A stretch of DNA of 48,212 nt from Lachnospiraceae bacterium (GTDB taxonomy: Bacteria > Bacillota > Clostridia > Lachnospirales > Lachnospiraceae): NCBI GenBank assembly GCA_022792535.1, contig JAAWBG010000003.1, positions 1 to 48,212 on the forward strand, given 5' to 3'. The notes beneath the pieces are model-generated. The model was not told the origin of the DNA. It saw only the letters and a program-made list of their open reading frames with translations, and did not search any database. Shown in pieces: positions 9,186-17,390 of the stretch. How positions within the stretch are numbered: the stretch's first letter is position 1; every line of letters starts with the position of its first letter. The translations under genes were made by a program, and so were the position numbers.

Positions 9186-9929
9186 TTACATACCCATACC
9201 GCCGTCCACCTGCAGCACCTGACCCGTAATATAGGACGCTTCCTCAGAAGCCAGAAAACAAACTGCCAAAGCAACCTCTTCTGCCTGCCCAAAACGGCCA
9301 AAAGGAATCTGATCTTTTCCTGCCTTCAACGCGGCCTCTGATAGTTCCGCCGTCATCTCTGTTTCAATAAATCCCGGCGCAACTGCATTCACCCGGATTT
9401 CCCTGGAAGCAAGTTCTCTTGCCAGAGATTTTGTAAATCCGATGATCCCTGCTTTAGAGGCTGCGTAATTGGTCTGCCCTGGATTCCCCAGGATGCCGGA
9501 AACGGAAGAAATATTTACAATACTTCCAGATTTCTGTCTTAACATTTGTTTTGCCGCATATTTCGAAGTGTGAAACACACCCTTAAGGTTGGTATCCAGC
9601 ACTGCCTCCCATTCCTCTTCTTTCATCTTTAAAAGCAGATTATCCTTGGTAATCCCTGCATTGTTCACTAAAATATCCAAATGACCATATTTTGATATGA
9701 TCTGCTGGATCATCTCTTTCACTGCTTCTGCATCTGTTACATTACAGCAATAACTTTCTGCCTGGCCGCCTTCTGCCTGAATCTCCGCTGTCACCTGCTC
9801 TGCCAGCTCTTTCGAACCATTATAATTGACCATCACAATAGCCCCCTGACTGGCCAGCTGTCTGGCAATGGCTCTGCCGATTCCGCGGGAAGCTCCTGTC
9901 ACCAAGGCTGTTTTTCCTGCTAACTTCAT
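9186..9929 (-). CDS. fabG: 3-oxoacyl-ACP reductase FabG
   Basis: A 247-residue short-chain dehydrogenase that reduces 3-oxoacyl-ACP with NADPH. The cofactor motif TGASRGIG (about 11-18), NNAG at 89-92, the catalytic Ser of the NISSVSG stretch, Tyr155 and Lys159 (NYAASKAG) and the C-terminal [14 protein letters not shown] are all typical. It lies between fabD and fabF in the operon. Confidence 0.97.
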   Translation of the reverse strand: MKLAGKTALVTGASRGIGRAIARQLASQGAIVMVNYNGSKELAEQVTAEIQAEGGQAESYCCNVTDAEAVKEMIQQIISKYGHLDILVNNAGITKDNLLLKMKEEEWEAVLDTNLKGVFHTSKYAAKQMLRQKSGSIVNISSVSGILGNPGQTNYAASKAGIIGFTKSLARELASREIRVNAVAPGFIETEMTAELSEAALKAGKDQIPFGRFGQAEEVALAVCFLASEEASYITGQVLQVDGGMGM

Positions 9930-9980
9930 GTTCTCAATCCTTTCTGACTGCTGATCTGCCCTCTGTTTCTCATCTTTTTC

Positions 9981-10901
9981 CTATTTCAGAATTTCCAAAA
10001 GAACTTCCATATCCTCCAGGGTTTCCACATGATAGCTGGCCAACTGAGGCGCGATCTTTTTCTGGAATCCAGACAAAGTTTTCTTGGGTCCGATCTCCAC
10101 AAAAGTATCCACCCCTTCTCTCATCATCAATTCCACACTTTGCTGCCACCGTACCGGAGAGAAGATTTGTTGTTTCAGCAAATCTTTTACCTTTGCCCGC
10201 TCCATCACATAATTTGCCGTCACATTGGAAACATATGGTACGGTAATTTCTCCAATCTCATATTTTTCCAGTTCCAGCCACAATTTTTCTCCTGCCTCTT
10301 CTAGCATTTTAGAATGAAAGGGCCCGCTGACATTTAAAGGAATACAGCGCTTTGCCCCAGCTTCTTTCATACTAGCGGCAGCTGCCGCCACTGCCTTATC
10401 CTCGCCGCTGATGACAATCTGACCAGGACAATTGTAATTAGCAATGGAGACAATTCCATCTGTTTTCTCACAGATCTCCTCCACAATACTGTCATCCAAT
10501 CCCAGGATGGCTGTCATAGCTCCGCCCTCCGGCACTGCCTCCTGCATAATTTTTCCCCGCTTTACCACCAATTCCAGGGCGTCATGCACAGACAATCCGC
10601 CAGAGGCGGTCAAGGCTCCATATTCTCCTAAACTTAACCCTGCATTCACAGCAGAGGCAACTCCTTTTTCTTCCAATACCTTTAAAATTGCAAGTTCTAC
10701 CGTCAGCATTGCAACTTGGGTATATTTTGTAATATGTAACTTTTCATTTTCTTGGAAAATCAGCTCTTCCATTGGCATCCCGGACACTTTGCCTGCAATG
10801 GCAAACACTTCTTTTGCCCGGTCAAAATTCTCATAAAAATCCTTTCCCATTCCAGTATACTGTGCTCCCTGTCCTGGGAAAACAAACCCAATCTTCCTCA
10901 T
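9981..10901 (-). CDS. fabD: Malonyl-CoA:ACP transacylase FabD
   Basis: A 306-residue transacylase that loads malonate onto AcpP. FVFPGQGAQYTGMG at the start, the nucleophile Ser90 in GLSLGEYGAL and the partner His196 in GPFHSKML are present. The usual GHSLG motif reads GLSLG here, a variant I have met in other Clostridia FabD proteins; Ser and the later His are intact, so activity is expected. Its ATG lies 1 base after the fabK stop, and the ribosome site AAGGAG lies inside the end of fabK, indicating coupled translation. Confidence 0.96.
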   Translation of the reverse strand: MRKIGFVFPGQGAQYTGMGKDFYENFDRAKEVFAIAGKVSGMPMEELIFQENEKLHITKYTQVAMLTVELAILKVLEEKGVASAVNAGLSLGEYGALTASGGLSVHDALELVVKRGKIMQEAVPEGGAMTAILGLDDSIVEEICEKTDGIVSIANYNCPGQIVISGEDKAVAAAAASMKEAGAKRCIPLNVSGPFHSKMLEEAGEKLWLELEKYEIGEITVPYVSNVTANYVMERAKVKDLLKQQIFSPVRWQQSVELMMREGVDTFVEIGPKKTLSGFQKKIAPQLASYHVETLEDMEVLLEILK

Positions 10902-10902
10902 C

Positions 10903-11829
10903 TCATACTCCTTGCATCAACGCAGCGGCTTCCTGCATCATCTCTTCTATCATTTCCTGGCAGCTCTGCTCTTTTTTGACCAAACCTGCAATCTGCCCTG
11001 CCATAACGGTTCCATGCTGAACGTCCCCTTCCAAAACAGCATTCCGCAAAGATCCTACGGTCAACTGCTCTAATTCCTCAAAGGGAACTCCTTCCTGCTC
11101 CTTCTGCAGATATTCTTTTGTCATCTGATTGCGAAGCTGACGGATGGGATGGCCATGGGTTCTGCCTGTCACCGCAGAATCTATATCTTTCGCCTTGATA
11201 ATGCGCTCCTTATAATTGGCATGACAAATAGATTCCTTCGCCACCACAAACCTAGTACCCATCTGTACCCCTTCTGCCCCCAGCATAAAGGCCGCGGCAA
11301 TTCCTCTTCCGTCTCCAATCCCTCCGGCTGCAATTACAGGGATCTTCACTGCATCCACTACCTGAGGCACCAATGTCATGGTTGTAGACGCCCCAATATG
11401 TCCTCCAGACTCTGCCCCCTCTGCCACCACTGCGTCTGCGCCGCCCCGCTCCATCATTCTGGCTAAAGCCACGCTTGCCACCACCGGAATCACTTTACTT
11501 CCAGCCTGTTTCCACATTTCCATATATTTTCCTGGATTTCCGGCTCCTGTGGTGATCACCGGTACTTTTTCTTCTGCAAGTACTTTCGCCACTTCTTCTG
11601 CATAAGGGCTTAACAGCATCACATTGACCCCTACGGGCCGGTCCGTCAAATCTCTGGCCTTTTGAATCTCACTTCTCACCCATTCTGCCGGAGCATTGGC
11701 TGCTCCGATGATTCCCAGGCCTCCTGCTTCTGACACTGCAGCCGCCAGATGATGCTCTGCCACCCAGGCCATTCCTCCCTGGAGGATGGGAACCTCTATC
11801 TGTAACAATTCTGTGATCCTTGTTCTCAA
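10903..11829 (-). CDS. fabK: Enoyl-ACP reductase II FabK (FMN-dependent)
   Basis: A flavoenzyme of the nitronate monooxygenase fold that reduces trans-2-enoyl-ACP. The family signatures ELLQIEVPILQGGMAWVA, IPVIAAGGIGDGRG and GAEGVQMGTRFV are clear. No fabI is seen, so FabK is the enoyl reductase encoded here; FabK enzymes are known to resist triclosan. Two starts are possible: GTG at 11838 overlaps the AGAGGTG ribosome site, whereas TTG at 11829 lies 6 bases after it and gives MRTRITELL, matching other FabK N-termini, so TTG is chosen (308 residues). Confidence 0.94.
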   Translation of the reverse strand: MRTRITELLQIEVPILQGGMAWVAEHHLAAAVSEAGGLGIIGAANAPAEWVRSEIQKARDLTDRPVGVNVMLLSPYAEEVAKVLAEEKVPVITTGAGNPGKYMEMWKQAGSKVIPVVASVALARMMERGGADAVVAEGAESGGHIGASTTMTLVPQVVDAVKIPVIAAGGIGDGRGIAAAFMLGAEGVQMGTRFVVAKESICHANYKERIIKAKDIDSAVTGRTHGHPIRQLRNQMTKEYLQKEQEGVPFEELEQLTVGSLRNAVLEGDVQHGTVMAGQIAGLVKKEQSCQEMIEEMMQEAAALMQGV

Positions 11830-11840
11830 TTGCGACACCT

Positions 11841-12071
11841 CTATTCCACGCCTTTTTCTTTCAAATAATCTACCACATCCCCAACTGTAACCAGTTTTTC
11901 TAAATCCTCTGAGGGAATTTCCACAGAATAAGCGTCTTCAAAAGCCATAACAAGTTCAAATAAATCCAAGGAATCTGCTCCTAAATCTTCCTTAAAGGAA
12001 GTTTCTAATGTAATTCCTTCTTCTGCTATGTTCAGCTGTTCTGCAACGATTTCTTTTATTTTTTCTAACAT
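11841..12071 (-). CDS. acpP: Acyl carrier protein
   Basis: A 76-residue acidic carrier. The phosphopantetheine attachment site is Ser34 in [13 protein letters not shown]. AcpP carries the growing acyl chain for all Fab enzymes encoded downstream. The ATG at 12071 follows AAGGAG by 7 bases; an upstream extension would run through the promoter and is rejected. First gene of the acpP-fabK-fabD-fabG-fabF-accB-fabZ-accC-accDA operon. Confidence 0.96.
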   Translation of the reverse strand: MLEKIKEIVAEQLNIAEEGITLETSFKEDLGADSLDLFELVMAFEDAYSVEIPSEDLEKLVTVGDVVDYLKEKGVE

Positions 12072-12097
12072 TTTTACTCTCCTTTTACACTTCAAAT

Positions 12098-12146
12098 ATT
12101 TTGATAACCAAAGTATATCACAAAAATTTATTTTGTCAATCAAAAT
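12098..12146 (-). promoter_or_regulatory. Fatty-acid operon promoter with two FabT-like operators
   Basis: On the minus strand TTGACA (12139-12134) and TATACT (12117-12112) are 16 bases apart. Two 17-base palindromes overlie the boxes: ATTTTGATTGACAAAAT (12146-12130) covers the -35 box, and ACTTTGGTTATCAAAAT (12114-12098) overlaps the -10 end and the transcription start. Counting the N as a match, they agree with the pneumococcal FabT consensus ANTTTGATTATCAAATT at 14 and 15 of 17 positions. A MarR-family FabT-like repressor that senses acyl-ACP is the likely ligand; its gene is not in the window. Confidence 0.6.
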
Positions 12147-12152
12147 AATTAT

Positions 12153-12295
12153 TTTTCTAAGAGGATTAGGACGTCAAAAGCACCAAAGGTGCTACGCTCA
12201 TCCCATATATTGTTATTGCAAACAAGTTTGCAGATCAATATATGGGATAGAGCGGGTGCGCCGCACTTTTTTGACGTTCTAATCCTCTTAGAAAA
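12153..12295. repeat. Large foldback element 1 with a 27-bp closing stem and three inner hairpins
   Basis: Inverted arms at 12153-12179 and 12269-12295 match at 26 of 27 positions, the exception being a G-U type pair. Inside are three hairpins: AGCACC-AAA-GGTGCT (12179-12193), a long one with CCCATATATTG and TTGCAAAC arms (12196-12253), and a small GTGC-GCC-GCAC (12256-12266). Together they would fold into a multi-branched cruciform or RNA. It lies between the acpP promoter and the HD-GYP gene. Open reading frames across it are artefacts. The rest of the 12072-12448 gap holds the acpP promoter and about 150 AT-rich bases with no confident promoter for the HD-GYP gene. Confidence 0.8.
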
Positions 12296-12448
12296 TTTAC
12301 AACACCAGATCATAACCTTTTTGAAATGTATATAGCAATTTTTTTCCTTATATGATATCCTATTTATAAGATTGATCAGAAAGTACGTATATTTGACTGG
12401 ACATGATTTTATATGCATATGCCAGTAAAGATAAAGGGGGAAATGGTA

Positions 12449-13543
12449 ATGGTAAAATTATCAACCAAAGACTTATCTGCAGGAATGCTCACTGCTTCGC
12501 CAATCTACAGCAAAACAGGTCAGTTATTATTTCCTGCACACACAATACTGACTTCTCAGCGGATTTCCCATCTGGAATTCTATGGAATCAAAGAAGTAGA
12601 AATCATCCCTGAAAATGAGGTCGCAGATTCTCCCCTGGAGAATCCTGCCCAAAATGAGGACAAAGAGTCTTACGCTCAAAAAGTAAGACGGAGCAGAAAA
12701 TTTCATATGTTTAAAGTAGATTATACAAAAAAGACCAATCTGCTGAAAAATTCTTTTGGAAATTTAATAGAGGGAACAGAAAACCTCGACTCTGATGCTC
12801 TATTGGATCAAATCAGCAGTCTGTACAGCAATCATCTCACTTCACTGTCTGTATTTGATATGCTGCACAATATGCGCCAGATTGACGACACTACTTACGC
12901 CCACTGCATCAATGTGGCAATTATCAGCCGCATGTTAGGGGAATGGGTGGAACTTCCAGAAGAAGATTTAGAAGTACTGACTTTGGCGGGACTGCTTCAT
13001 GACATCGGAAAGTGTATGGTAGACCCTAAGATTCTTTCCAAACCTGGACCTTTGACCCCGGAAGAATATAAACAGGTGAAAAAACATCCGAATTATGGAG
13101 TGAAGATTCTTGCAGAGTATGATCTGGACGATCGGGTGCGTTCTGCCATTCTCATGCACCATGAGCGGTGCGATGGTTCCGGCTATCCTTCCGGTCTGCG
13201 CGGAGAGACAATCTCCGATTTTGCAAAGATCATTGCCATTGCCGACGTGTACGATGCCATGACCTGTAACCGCTGTTACCGCAAAGGGATCTGCCCCTTC
13301 GAAGTCATTGCAACTTTTGAGCGCAAAGGATTCGATCGGTATGAGTCCAAATTCCTGCTGCCTTTCCTGCATCACATTATTGACACCTATATCGGCAACT
13401 CTGTACTGTTAAACGACGGTACCCCCGGAAAAGTTATTTTTATTAACAAACAATCTCTTTCCCGCCCTGTGATCAGCACTGCCAACAACAAGTATTTAGA
13501 TTTGACCAAACATCCTGAACTTTATATTCAGGCAATCATTTAA
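12449..13543 (+). CDS. HD-GYP domain protein, probable cyclic-di-GMP phosphodiesterase
   Basis: A 364-residue cytoplasmic protein: an N-terminal region (1-130) like the DUF3391-type domain of other HD-GYP proteins, then the HD-GYP domain (about 135-310). Metal ligands are visible as His184-Asp185 in LLHDIGK, and the signature HHERCDGSGYP spans 237-247, so it should hydrolyse cyclic-di-GMP to pGpG or GMP. No receiver or membrane domain is seen. The ATG at 12449 lies 8 bases after GGGGG; ATGs further upstream are too close to or before that site. It stands alone between two large foldback elements. Confidence 0.85.
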   Translation: MVKLSTKDLSAGMLTASPIYSKTGQLLFPAHTILTSQRISHLEFYGIKEVEIIPENEVADSPLENPAQNEDKESYAQKVRRSRKFHMFKVDYTKKTNLLKNSFGNLIEGTENLDSDALLDQISSLYSNHLTSLSVFDMLHNMRQIDDTTYAHCINVAIISRMLGEWVELPEEDLEVLTLAGLLHDIGKCMVDPKILSKPGPLTPEEYKQVKKHPNYGVKILAEYDLDDRVRSAILMHHERCDGSGYPSGLRGETISDFAKIIAIADVYDAMTCNRCYRKGICPFEVIATFERKGFDRYESKFLLPFLHHIIDTYIGNSVLLNDGTPGKVIFINKQSLSRPVISTANNKYLDLTKHPELYIQAII

Positions 13544-13550
13544 TCTAGAT

Positions 13551-13840
13551 AATTGCGAAACTATCAAATTCTCAAAATTTCATGTACAATTTCTACACTT
13601 TCTATTAAATATTTTTCTCATACAAAAGGCCGAAATGCTGGACGCACCGAACATTCCAGCGAGCCTCTGACTATGAAGAACCATATTCAGCAAAGGCTTC
13701 TATGGTCCTTTGAGTCTCGCTTCCATGGTGCCAAAATGCATTTCTCACCTTTTGTATGAGAAAATATTTGCATTCAAATTTTCTGAATTGTACATGAAAT
13801 TTGTATAATTATTGAATTTCACAATTATTTAAATCATTTA
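13551..13840. repeat. Large foldback element 2, about 290 bp
   Basis: This fills most of the 318-base gap between the HD-GYP and DUF1292 genes. Perfect 17-base arms AAATTTCATGTACAATT (13575-13591) and their complement (13786-13802) enclose a second pair, 13607-13629 and 13748-13769 (about 22 bp with one bulge, core CTCATACAAAAGG). Partial complementarity continues outward (AATTGCGAAA with TTTCACAATT) and inward (GAAATGC with GCATTTC, AGCGAG with CTCGCT). No transposase is encoded. It resembles a miniature inverted-repeat element or a long structured RNA. Confidence 0.75.
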
Positions 13841-13861
13841 ATCGGATGAAAGGAGTAGTTT

Positions 13862-14203
13862 ATGAGTGAAAAACCCAATACCCGCCCGGAACAAAACAAT
13901 TTAGAAGAAGAGGAAGAGATTCTGGTTACCTTATCTTTGGATGATGATTCTGAGGTGGAATGCCGTATTCTTACTATTTTTGATCTGGAAGATAAAGATT
14001 ACATTGTACTGCTTCCTCTGGATGAAAACGGTAACGACAACCCAGACGACGAAGTATTTATTTACCGTTATTTTGAGGATGACGACGGAAATCCTTCTCT
14101 GGAGAATATCGACAACGATGAAGAATACGAAGCTGTGACAGACCGTTTTGACGAATTATTGGATGAGGCAGAATGGGATGCAATGTCAGAAGAAGGCTTA
14201 TAG
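13862..14203 (+). CDS. DUF1292 family acidic protein
   Basis: A 113-residue, strongly acidic protein with the DUF1292 pattern: EILVTLSLDDDSEVECRIL, DYIVLLPLDENG, DDEVFIYRYFED and a C-terminal DEEYEAVTDRFDELLDE. The family includes Bacillus YrzB and has no known activity. A second, shorter member lies at 41947-42207 in the ruvX operon, so this is a paralogue. AAGGAG sits 8 bases before the ATG. Its last codons and stop form one arm of a 20-bp hairpin. Confidence 0.85.
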   Translation: MSEKPNTRPEQNNLEEEEEILVTLSLDDDSEVECRILTIFDLEDKDYIVLLPLDENGNDNPDDEVFIYRYFEDDDGNPSLENIDNDEEYEAVTDRFDELLDEAEWDAMSEEGL

Positions 14204-14227
14204 CATTTGCTATAAGCCTTCTTCTGA
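14186..14227. terminator. Bidirectional hairpin between DUF1292 and glyS
   Basis: Two perfect 20-base arms (14186-14205 and 14208-14227) with a 2-base loop. The left arm contains the last codons and the stop codon of the DUF1292 gene. The convergent glyS gene ends 13 bases beyond. There is no strong T-tract on either side, so termination may rely on the stem strength or on another factor. Confidence 0.65.
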
Positions 14228-14240
14228 CATAAAATAAAAA

Positions 14241-15638
14241 CTAAAACTCAAATTTTTCTGCAAAATATGCTTCCAGTTCTTCTATCTTTATTCTCTCCTG
14301 TTCCATACTATCCCGGTCACGCACGGTAACAGCGCCGTCGTTTTCCGATTCGAAATCGTATGTAACGCAGAAAGGCGTCCCGATTTCATCCTGTCTTCTG
14401 TAGCGTTTTCCAATATTTCCTCTGTCATCAAATTCGCAGTTGTATTTTTTCGACAGCTGCATAAATACTTTTTCCGCCCCTTCATTTAACTTTTTGGAAA
14501 GAGGCAGCACGCCGATTTTCACAGGGGCCAGCGCTGGATGGAAATGCAGTACGGTTCTCATATCCGGTTTCTCTTCCGTTCCGATATTCTCCTCGTCATA
14601 GGCGGAACACAAGAAGGCCAGCACCACACGGTCTGCCCCCAGAGAAGGCTCAATAACGTAAGGAATATACTTTTCCTTTTTCTCATCATCAAAATAACTC
14701 ATATCCTGTCCGGAAGTCTCCTGGTGGCGTGTCAAATCGTAGTCGGTACGGTCTGCAATTCCCCAAAGTTCTCCCCATCCAAAAGGAAACAGGAATTCAA
14801 AATCTGTGGTAGCCTTGCTGTAGAAAGATAATTCTTCTGGATCATGGTCACGAAGACGCAGTTCCTCTTCCTTCATTCCAAGGTTCAAAAGCCAGTCCCT
14901 GCAGAATCCTCTCCAGTACTGGAACCATTCTAAATCTGTTCCTGGGACACAGAAGAACTCCAGTTCCATCTGCTCAAATTCCCTGGTACGGAAAGTGAAA
15001 TTCCCTGGCGTAATCTCATTACGGAAAGATTTTCCAATCTGACAAATACCGAAAGGAACTTTCTTACGTGAGGTTCTCTGAACGTTCTTGAAATTCACAA
15101 AAATACCCTGGGCGGTCTCTGGTCTTAAATACACCGTATTTTTTGCATCTTCTGTCACGCCCTGAAAGGTTTTAAACATTAAGTTAAATTGACGGATATC
15201 AGTAAAATCATGTTTTCCGCAGGAAGGGCAGGGAATCTGATGTTCTTCGATAAAATTCCGCATCTGCTCCTGACTCCAGCCATCTACAGAACCATCCAGA
15301 TCAATTCCTTTCTCTTCTGCGTAGTCCTCAATGATCTTATCTGCACGAAAACGCTCGTGACATTCCCGGCAGTCCATCAAAGGATCAGAAAATCCTCCTA
15401 AATGTCCGGAGGCCACCCAGGTCTGTGGATTCATCAGAATGGCACAGTCCACACCTACATTGTAAGGATTCTCTGTGACAAATTTCTTCCACCATGCCTG
15501 TTTTACATTGTTTTTCAACTCTACCCCAAGATTTCCATAATCCCAGGTATTGGCAAGACCTCCGTAAATCTCAGATCCCGGATACACAAACCCTCTTGCC
15601 TTTGCCAGTGCCACGATTTTTTCCATCGTCTTTTCCAT
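14241..15638 (-). CDS. glyS: Glycyl-tRNA synthetase, single-chain alpha2 type
   Basis: A 465-residue class II synthetase of the eukaryote/Gram-positive type. It opens with [30 protein letters not shown]; the motif 2 region [21 protein letters not shown], motif 3 near EPSLGADRV and a C-terminal anticodon-binding domain (from about 350) follow. There is also a CRECHERF...CPSCGKHDF zinc-like insertion. The ATG at 15638 is used; an in-frame ATG 12 bases later is possible. It follows the lipoprotein gene by 28 bases, leaving no room for a T-box leader, so it is probably read from the upstream era operon. Confidence 0.95.
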   Translation of the reverse strand: MEKTMEKIVALAKARGFVYPGSEIYGGLANTWDYGNLGVELKNNVKQAWWKKFVTENPYNVGVDCAILMNPQTWVASGHLGGFSDPLMDCRECHERFRADKIIEDYAEEKGIDLDGSVDGWSQEQMRNFIEEHQIPCPSCGKHDFTDIRQFNLMFKTFQGVTEDAKNTVYLRPETAQGIFVNFKNVQRTSRKKVPFGICQIGKSFRNEITPGNFTFRTREFEQMELEFFCVPGTDLEWFQYWRGFCRDWLLNLGMKEEELRLRDHDPEELSFYSKATTDFEFLFPFGWGELWGIADRTDYDLTRHQETSGQDMSYFDDEKKEKYIPYVIEPSLGADRVVLAFLCSAYDEENIGTEEKPDMRTVLHFHPALAPVKIGVLPLSKKLNEGAEKVFMQLSKKYNCEFDDRGNIGKRYRRQDEIGTPFCVTYDFESENDGAVTVRDRDSMEQERIKIEELEAYFAEKFEF

Positions 15639-15666
15639 CTTTTCTCTTCTACCTCTTTCTTTTATT

Positions 15667-16287
15667 TTACTCATACACAACATACACCAGGGCTGATTCT
15701 TCTCCATCTTCCGCTTCTTCTGGAAGCTGAATGGACACCATATCCTTTGCCTTTATGCTGGTGTACTGAGAAGAGACATATGTAATGGTTCCATCCACTT
15801 TCACGTCCACTTTCTCACTTAATACAATCACTTTTGCATCCAGATCTGTGATTTTACTCTTCTCTGCATTTCCGTCTGCTTTTCCATCTTTCACAGCGGT
15901 AAAATCCGCATCAAAATCATATCCTGCCGCCAATGCCTGTGGAATGGTTCCGGAAAACAACGTCACATCGTTAAATTCCTGATAGTCCTCACATCCTGCA
16001 TATTTGATAAGAAGCTCTGCTTTTCCATCTTCCACAGAAAATTTATCAATCTTCACGCTGTCCTTGTCATGTTCTTTCTGATAGTTCTCCACATTCTCCT
16101 CAATGTAACTCTTCAGTTCCTCTTCCTCATAATAATCTTTGTCTAACTCTGCAATAGCCGCACTGATCACGGTACCTTTTTTCTGTATGTACACGGTATC
16201 ACGATCTGCCTCCAAAGATTTCCCACATCCTGTCATCAATCCGGCAATGCACAGACACACCAGACTGATTGAAATTATTTTTTTCAT
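15667..16287 (-). CDS. Putative lipoprotein of unknown function
   Basis: A 206-residue secreted protein. A basic start and hydrophobic stretch ([12 protein letters not shown]) lead to the lipobox LMTGC with the lipidated Cys21. The mature part is acidic, with no domain I recognise; a helical segment rich in Glu and Tyr (about 50-75) is followed by beta-like stretches, and the C-terminus repeats K/D-rich strands ([20 protein letters not shown]). The ATG at 16287 follows GAGGAGGT by 5 bases; an upstream in-frame start lacks a site. It lies between recO and glyS. Confidence 0.75.
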   Translation of the reverse strand: MKKIISISLVCLCIAGLMTGCGKSLEADRDTVYIQKKGTVISAAIAELDKDYYEEEELKSYIEENVENYQKEHDKDSVKIDKFSVEDGKAELLIKYAGCEDYQEFNDVTLFSGTIPQALAAGYDFDADFTAVKDGKADGNAEKSKITDLDAKVIVLSEKVDVKVDGTITYVSSQYTSIKAKDMVSIQLPEEAEDGEESALVYVVYE

Positions 16288-16337
16288 GCTCAACCTCCTC
16301 AAAGTCTAATACGTGAATCGCACATATTATACTCTTT

Positions 16338-17090
16338 TCAGCCAATGATTGCAACTGTTTCTTCCAATATCTGAAGAGAATGGAACCTGCCGTCCATGTA
16401 AACTGCCATATACTCATCCATAATTTTCTCCAAATTTTCCAAAACTTCTTCTGAAACGGTAAAGGTATATAGTTTTTCTATGGTGGAAGTGACAATATAC
16501 TGCATGGCGTACAAAGCGGAGCCATTCAGATGCAGCGCCCTGTCCTGTTTTCCACACAAAGCACAGAGGGCTCCTCCCTCTTTCACATGAAACCAGCGCA
16601 ATTCCTGCTCTTTTCCGCATTTTTGACAGGAAAAGACATTGGGATATTCCCCGTTTATCACCAATGCTTTCAACTCAAAAATACGCCGGACCAGACGATT
16701 ATCCAGCGTTTTCTTCTCCAAAGCCCTGAGGGATTGATACAGCAGCTTTAACATATGTATCTCATCTGTGTTTTCTCTGGCATAATAATCTGCTATTTCC
16801 AGAAAATAAAATCCATAACAGGCACAGTCGAAATCTTCTGTAAGCTCCCGAAAATAATTTGTAATCTCTGCTTTCACCACTGTATAGGAACTGCGTCCTT
16901 CATACACTTCAAATTGTCCAAAGGAAAAAGGACTGCCTGCCGCCATCAATTGATTTCCTGGGCGTCTTGCCCCTCGTGCAAAGGCAGATATTTTTCCTCT
17001 TTCCTTAGTCAAAAGCATGATTCTTTTATCATATTCTCCCACTGGGACTGCAGATAACACCATGCCCGTCAAGATTATGGTCTGTCCCAT
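16338..17090 (-). CDS. recO: DNA repair protein RecO
   Basis: A 250-residue protein with an N-terminal OB fold (TGMVLSAVPVGEYDKRIMLLTKERGKISAFARGARR) and a C-terminal helical domain holding a four-cysteine zinc site (CQKCGKE and CALCGKQ). RecO helps load RecA onto SSB-coated single-stranded DNA with RecR in recombinational repair. The order era-yqzL-recO matches Bacillus. Its start overlaps the end of yqzL by 62 bases; the first Met fits family alignments, so the overlap appears real. Confidence 0.94.
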   Translation of the reverse strand: MGQTIILTGMVLSAVPVGEYDKRIMLLTKERGKISAFARGARRPGNQLMAAGSPFSFGQFEVYEGRSSYTVVKAEITNYFRELTEDFDCACYGFYFLEIADYYARENTDEIHMLKLLYQSLRALEKKTLDNRLVRRIFELKALVINGEYPNVFSCQKCGKEQELRWFHVKEGGALCALCGKQDRALHLNGSALYAMQYIVTSTIEKLYTFTVSEEVLENLEKIMDEYMAVYMDGRFHSLQILEETVAIIG

Positions 17091-17244
17091 ACTCTTTCAC
17101 GCTCCCGCTTGTATGTTCCCGTTCTGCCATCATAGAGATCGTTGCGTCTCCATGCGCTTTTTCTGTCTCTGACTGAGATTTGTAATTTAGATAATCTTGA
17201 ATATGTCCTGTACTTACAAATTTCATCCATTCCTGCTCTACCAT
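17029..17244 (-). CDS. yqzL: YqzL-like small protein
   Basis: A 71-residue protein whose N-terminus EWMKFVSTGHIQDYLNYK fits the YqzL pattern (W..F..TG...DYL.YK). YqzL is encoded between era and recO in Bacillus, the same position as here. Function is unknown. AGGGGGAA lies 8 bases before the ATG. The C-terminal half is longer than in Bacillus, lacks obvious conservation, and its last 62 bases overlap recO in another frame. The 146 bases between it and era show no recognisable motif. Confidence 0.7.
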   Translation of the reverse strand: MVEQEWMKFVSTGHIQDYLNYKSQSETEKAHGDATISMMAEREHTSGSVKEYGTDHNLDGHGVICSPSGRI

Positions 17245-17390
17245 CTGGATTCCCCCTGTTCTTCTGTCCTTTTTTCAGTCCGGTTTTTCTATCACAGAGA
17301 TTGCCAAAACCGCGTCTGTCTTTTTGTAGTCACTATTTAGGGTATCCTGTCCACTTGCAGATATACTATATAAATTCTGGTAGAAATGGA

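Noticed and set aside
9981-10901. FabD as inactive because GHSLG reads GLSLG
   Set aside because: Ser90 and His196 are intact, and I have met the GLSLGEY variant in other Clostridia FabD proteins.
12149-12418. An 89-codon minus-strand frame upstream of acpP
   Set aside because: It runs through both arms of a palindromic element, has no ribosome site and no protein-like composition.
13553-13759. A 68-codon plus-strand frame after the HD-GYP gene
   Set aside because: It lies wholly in a palindromic foldback and lacks a ribosome site.
15639-15666. A T-box leader ahead of glyS
   Set aside because: Only 28 bases separate glyS from the lipoprotein gene; there is no room and no T-box motif.
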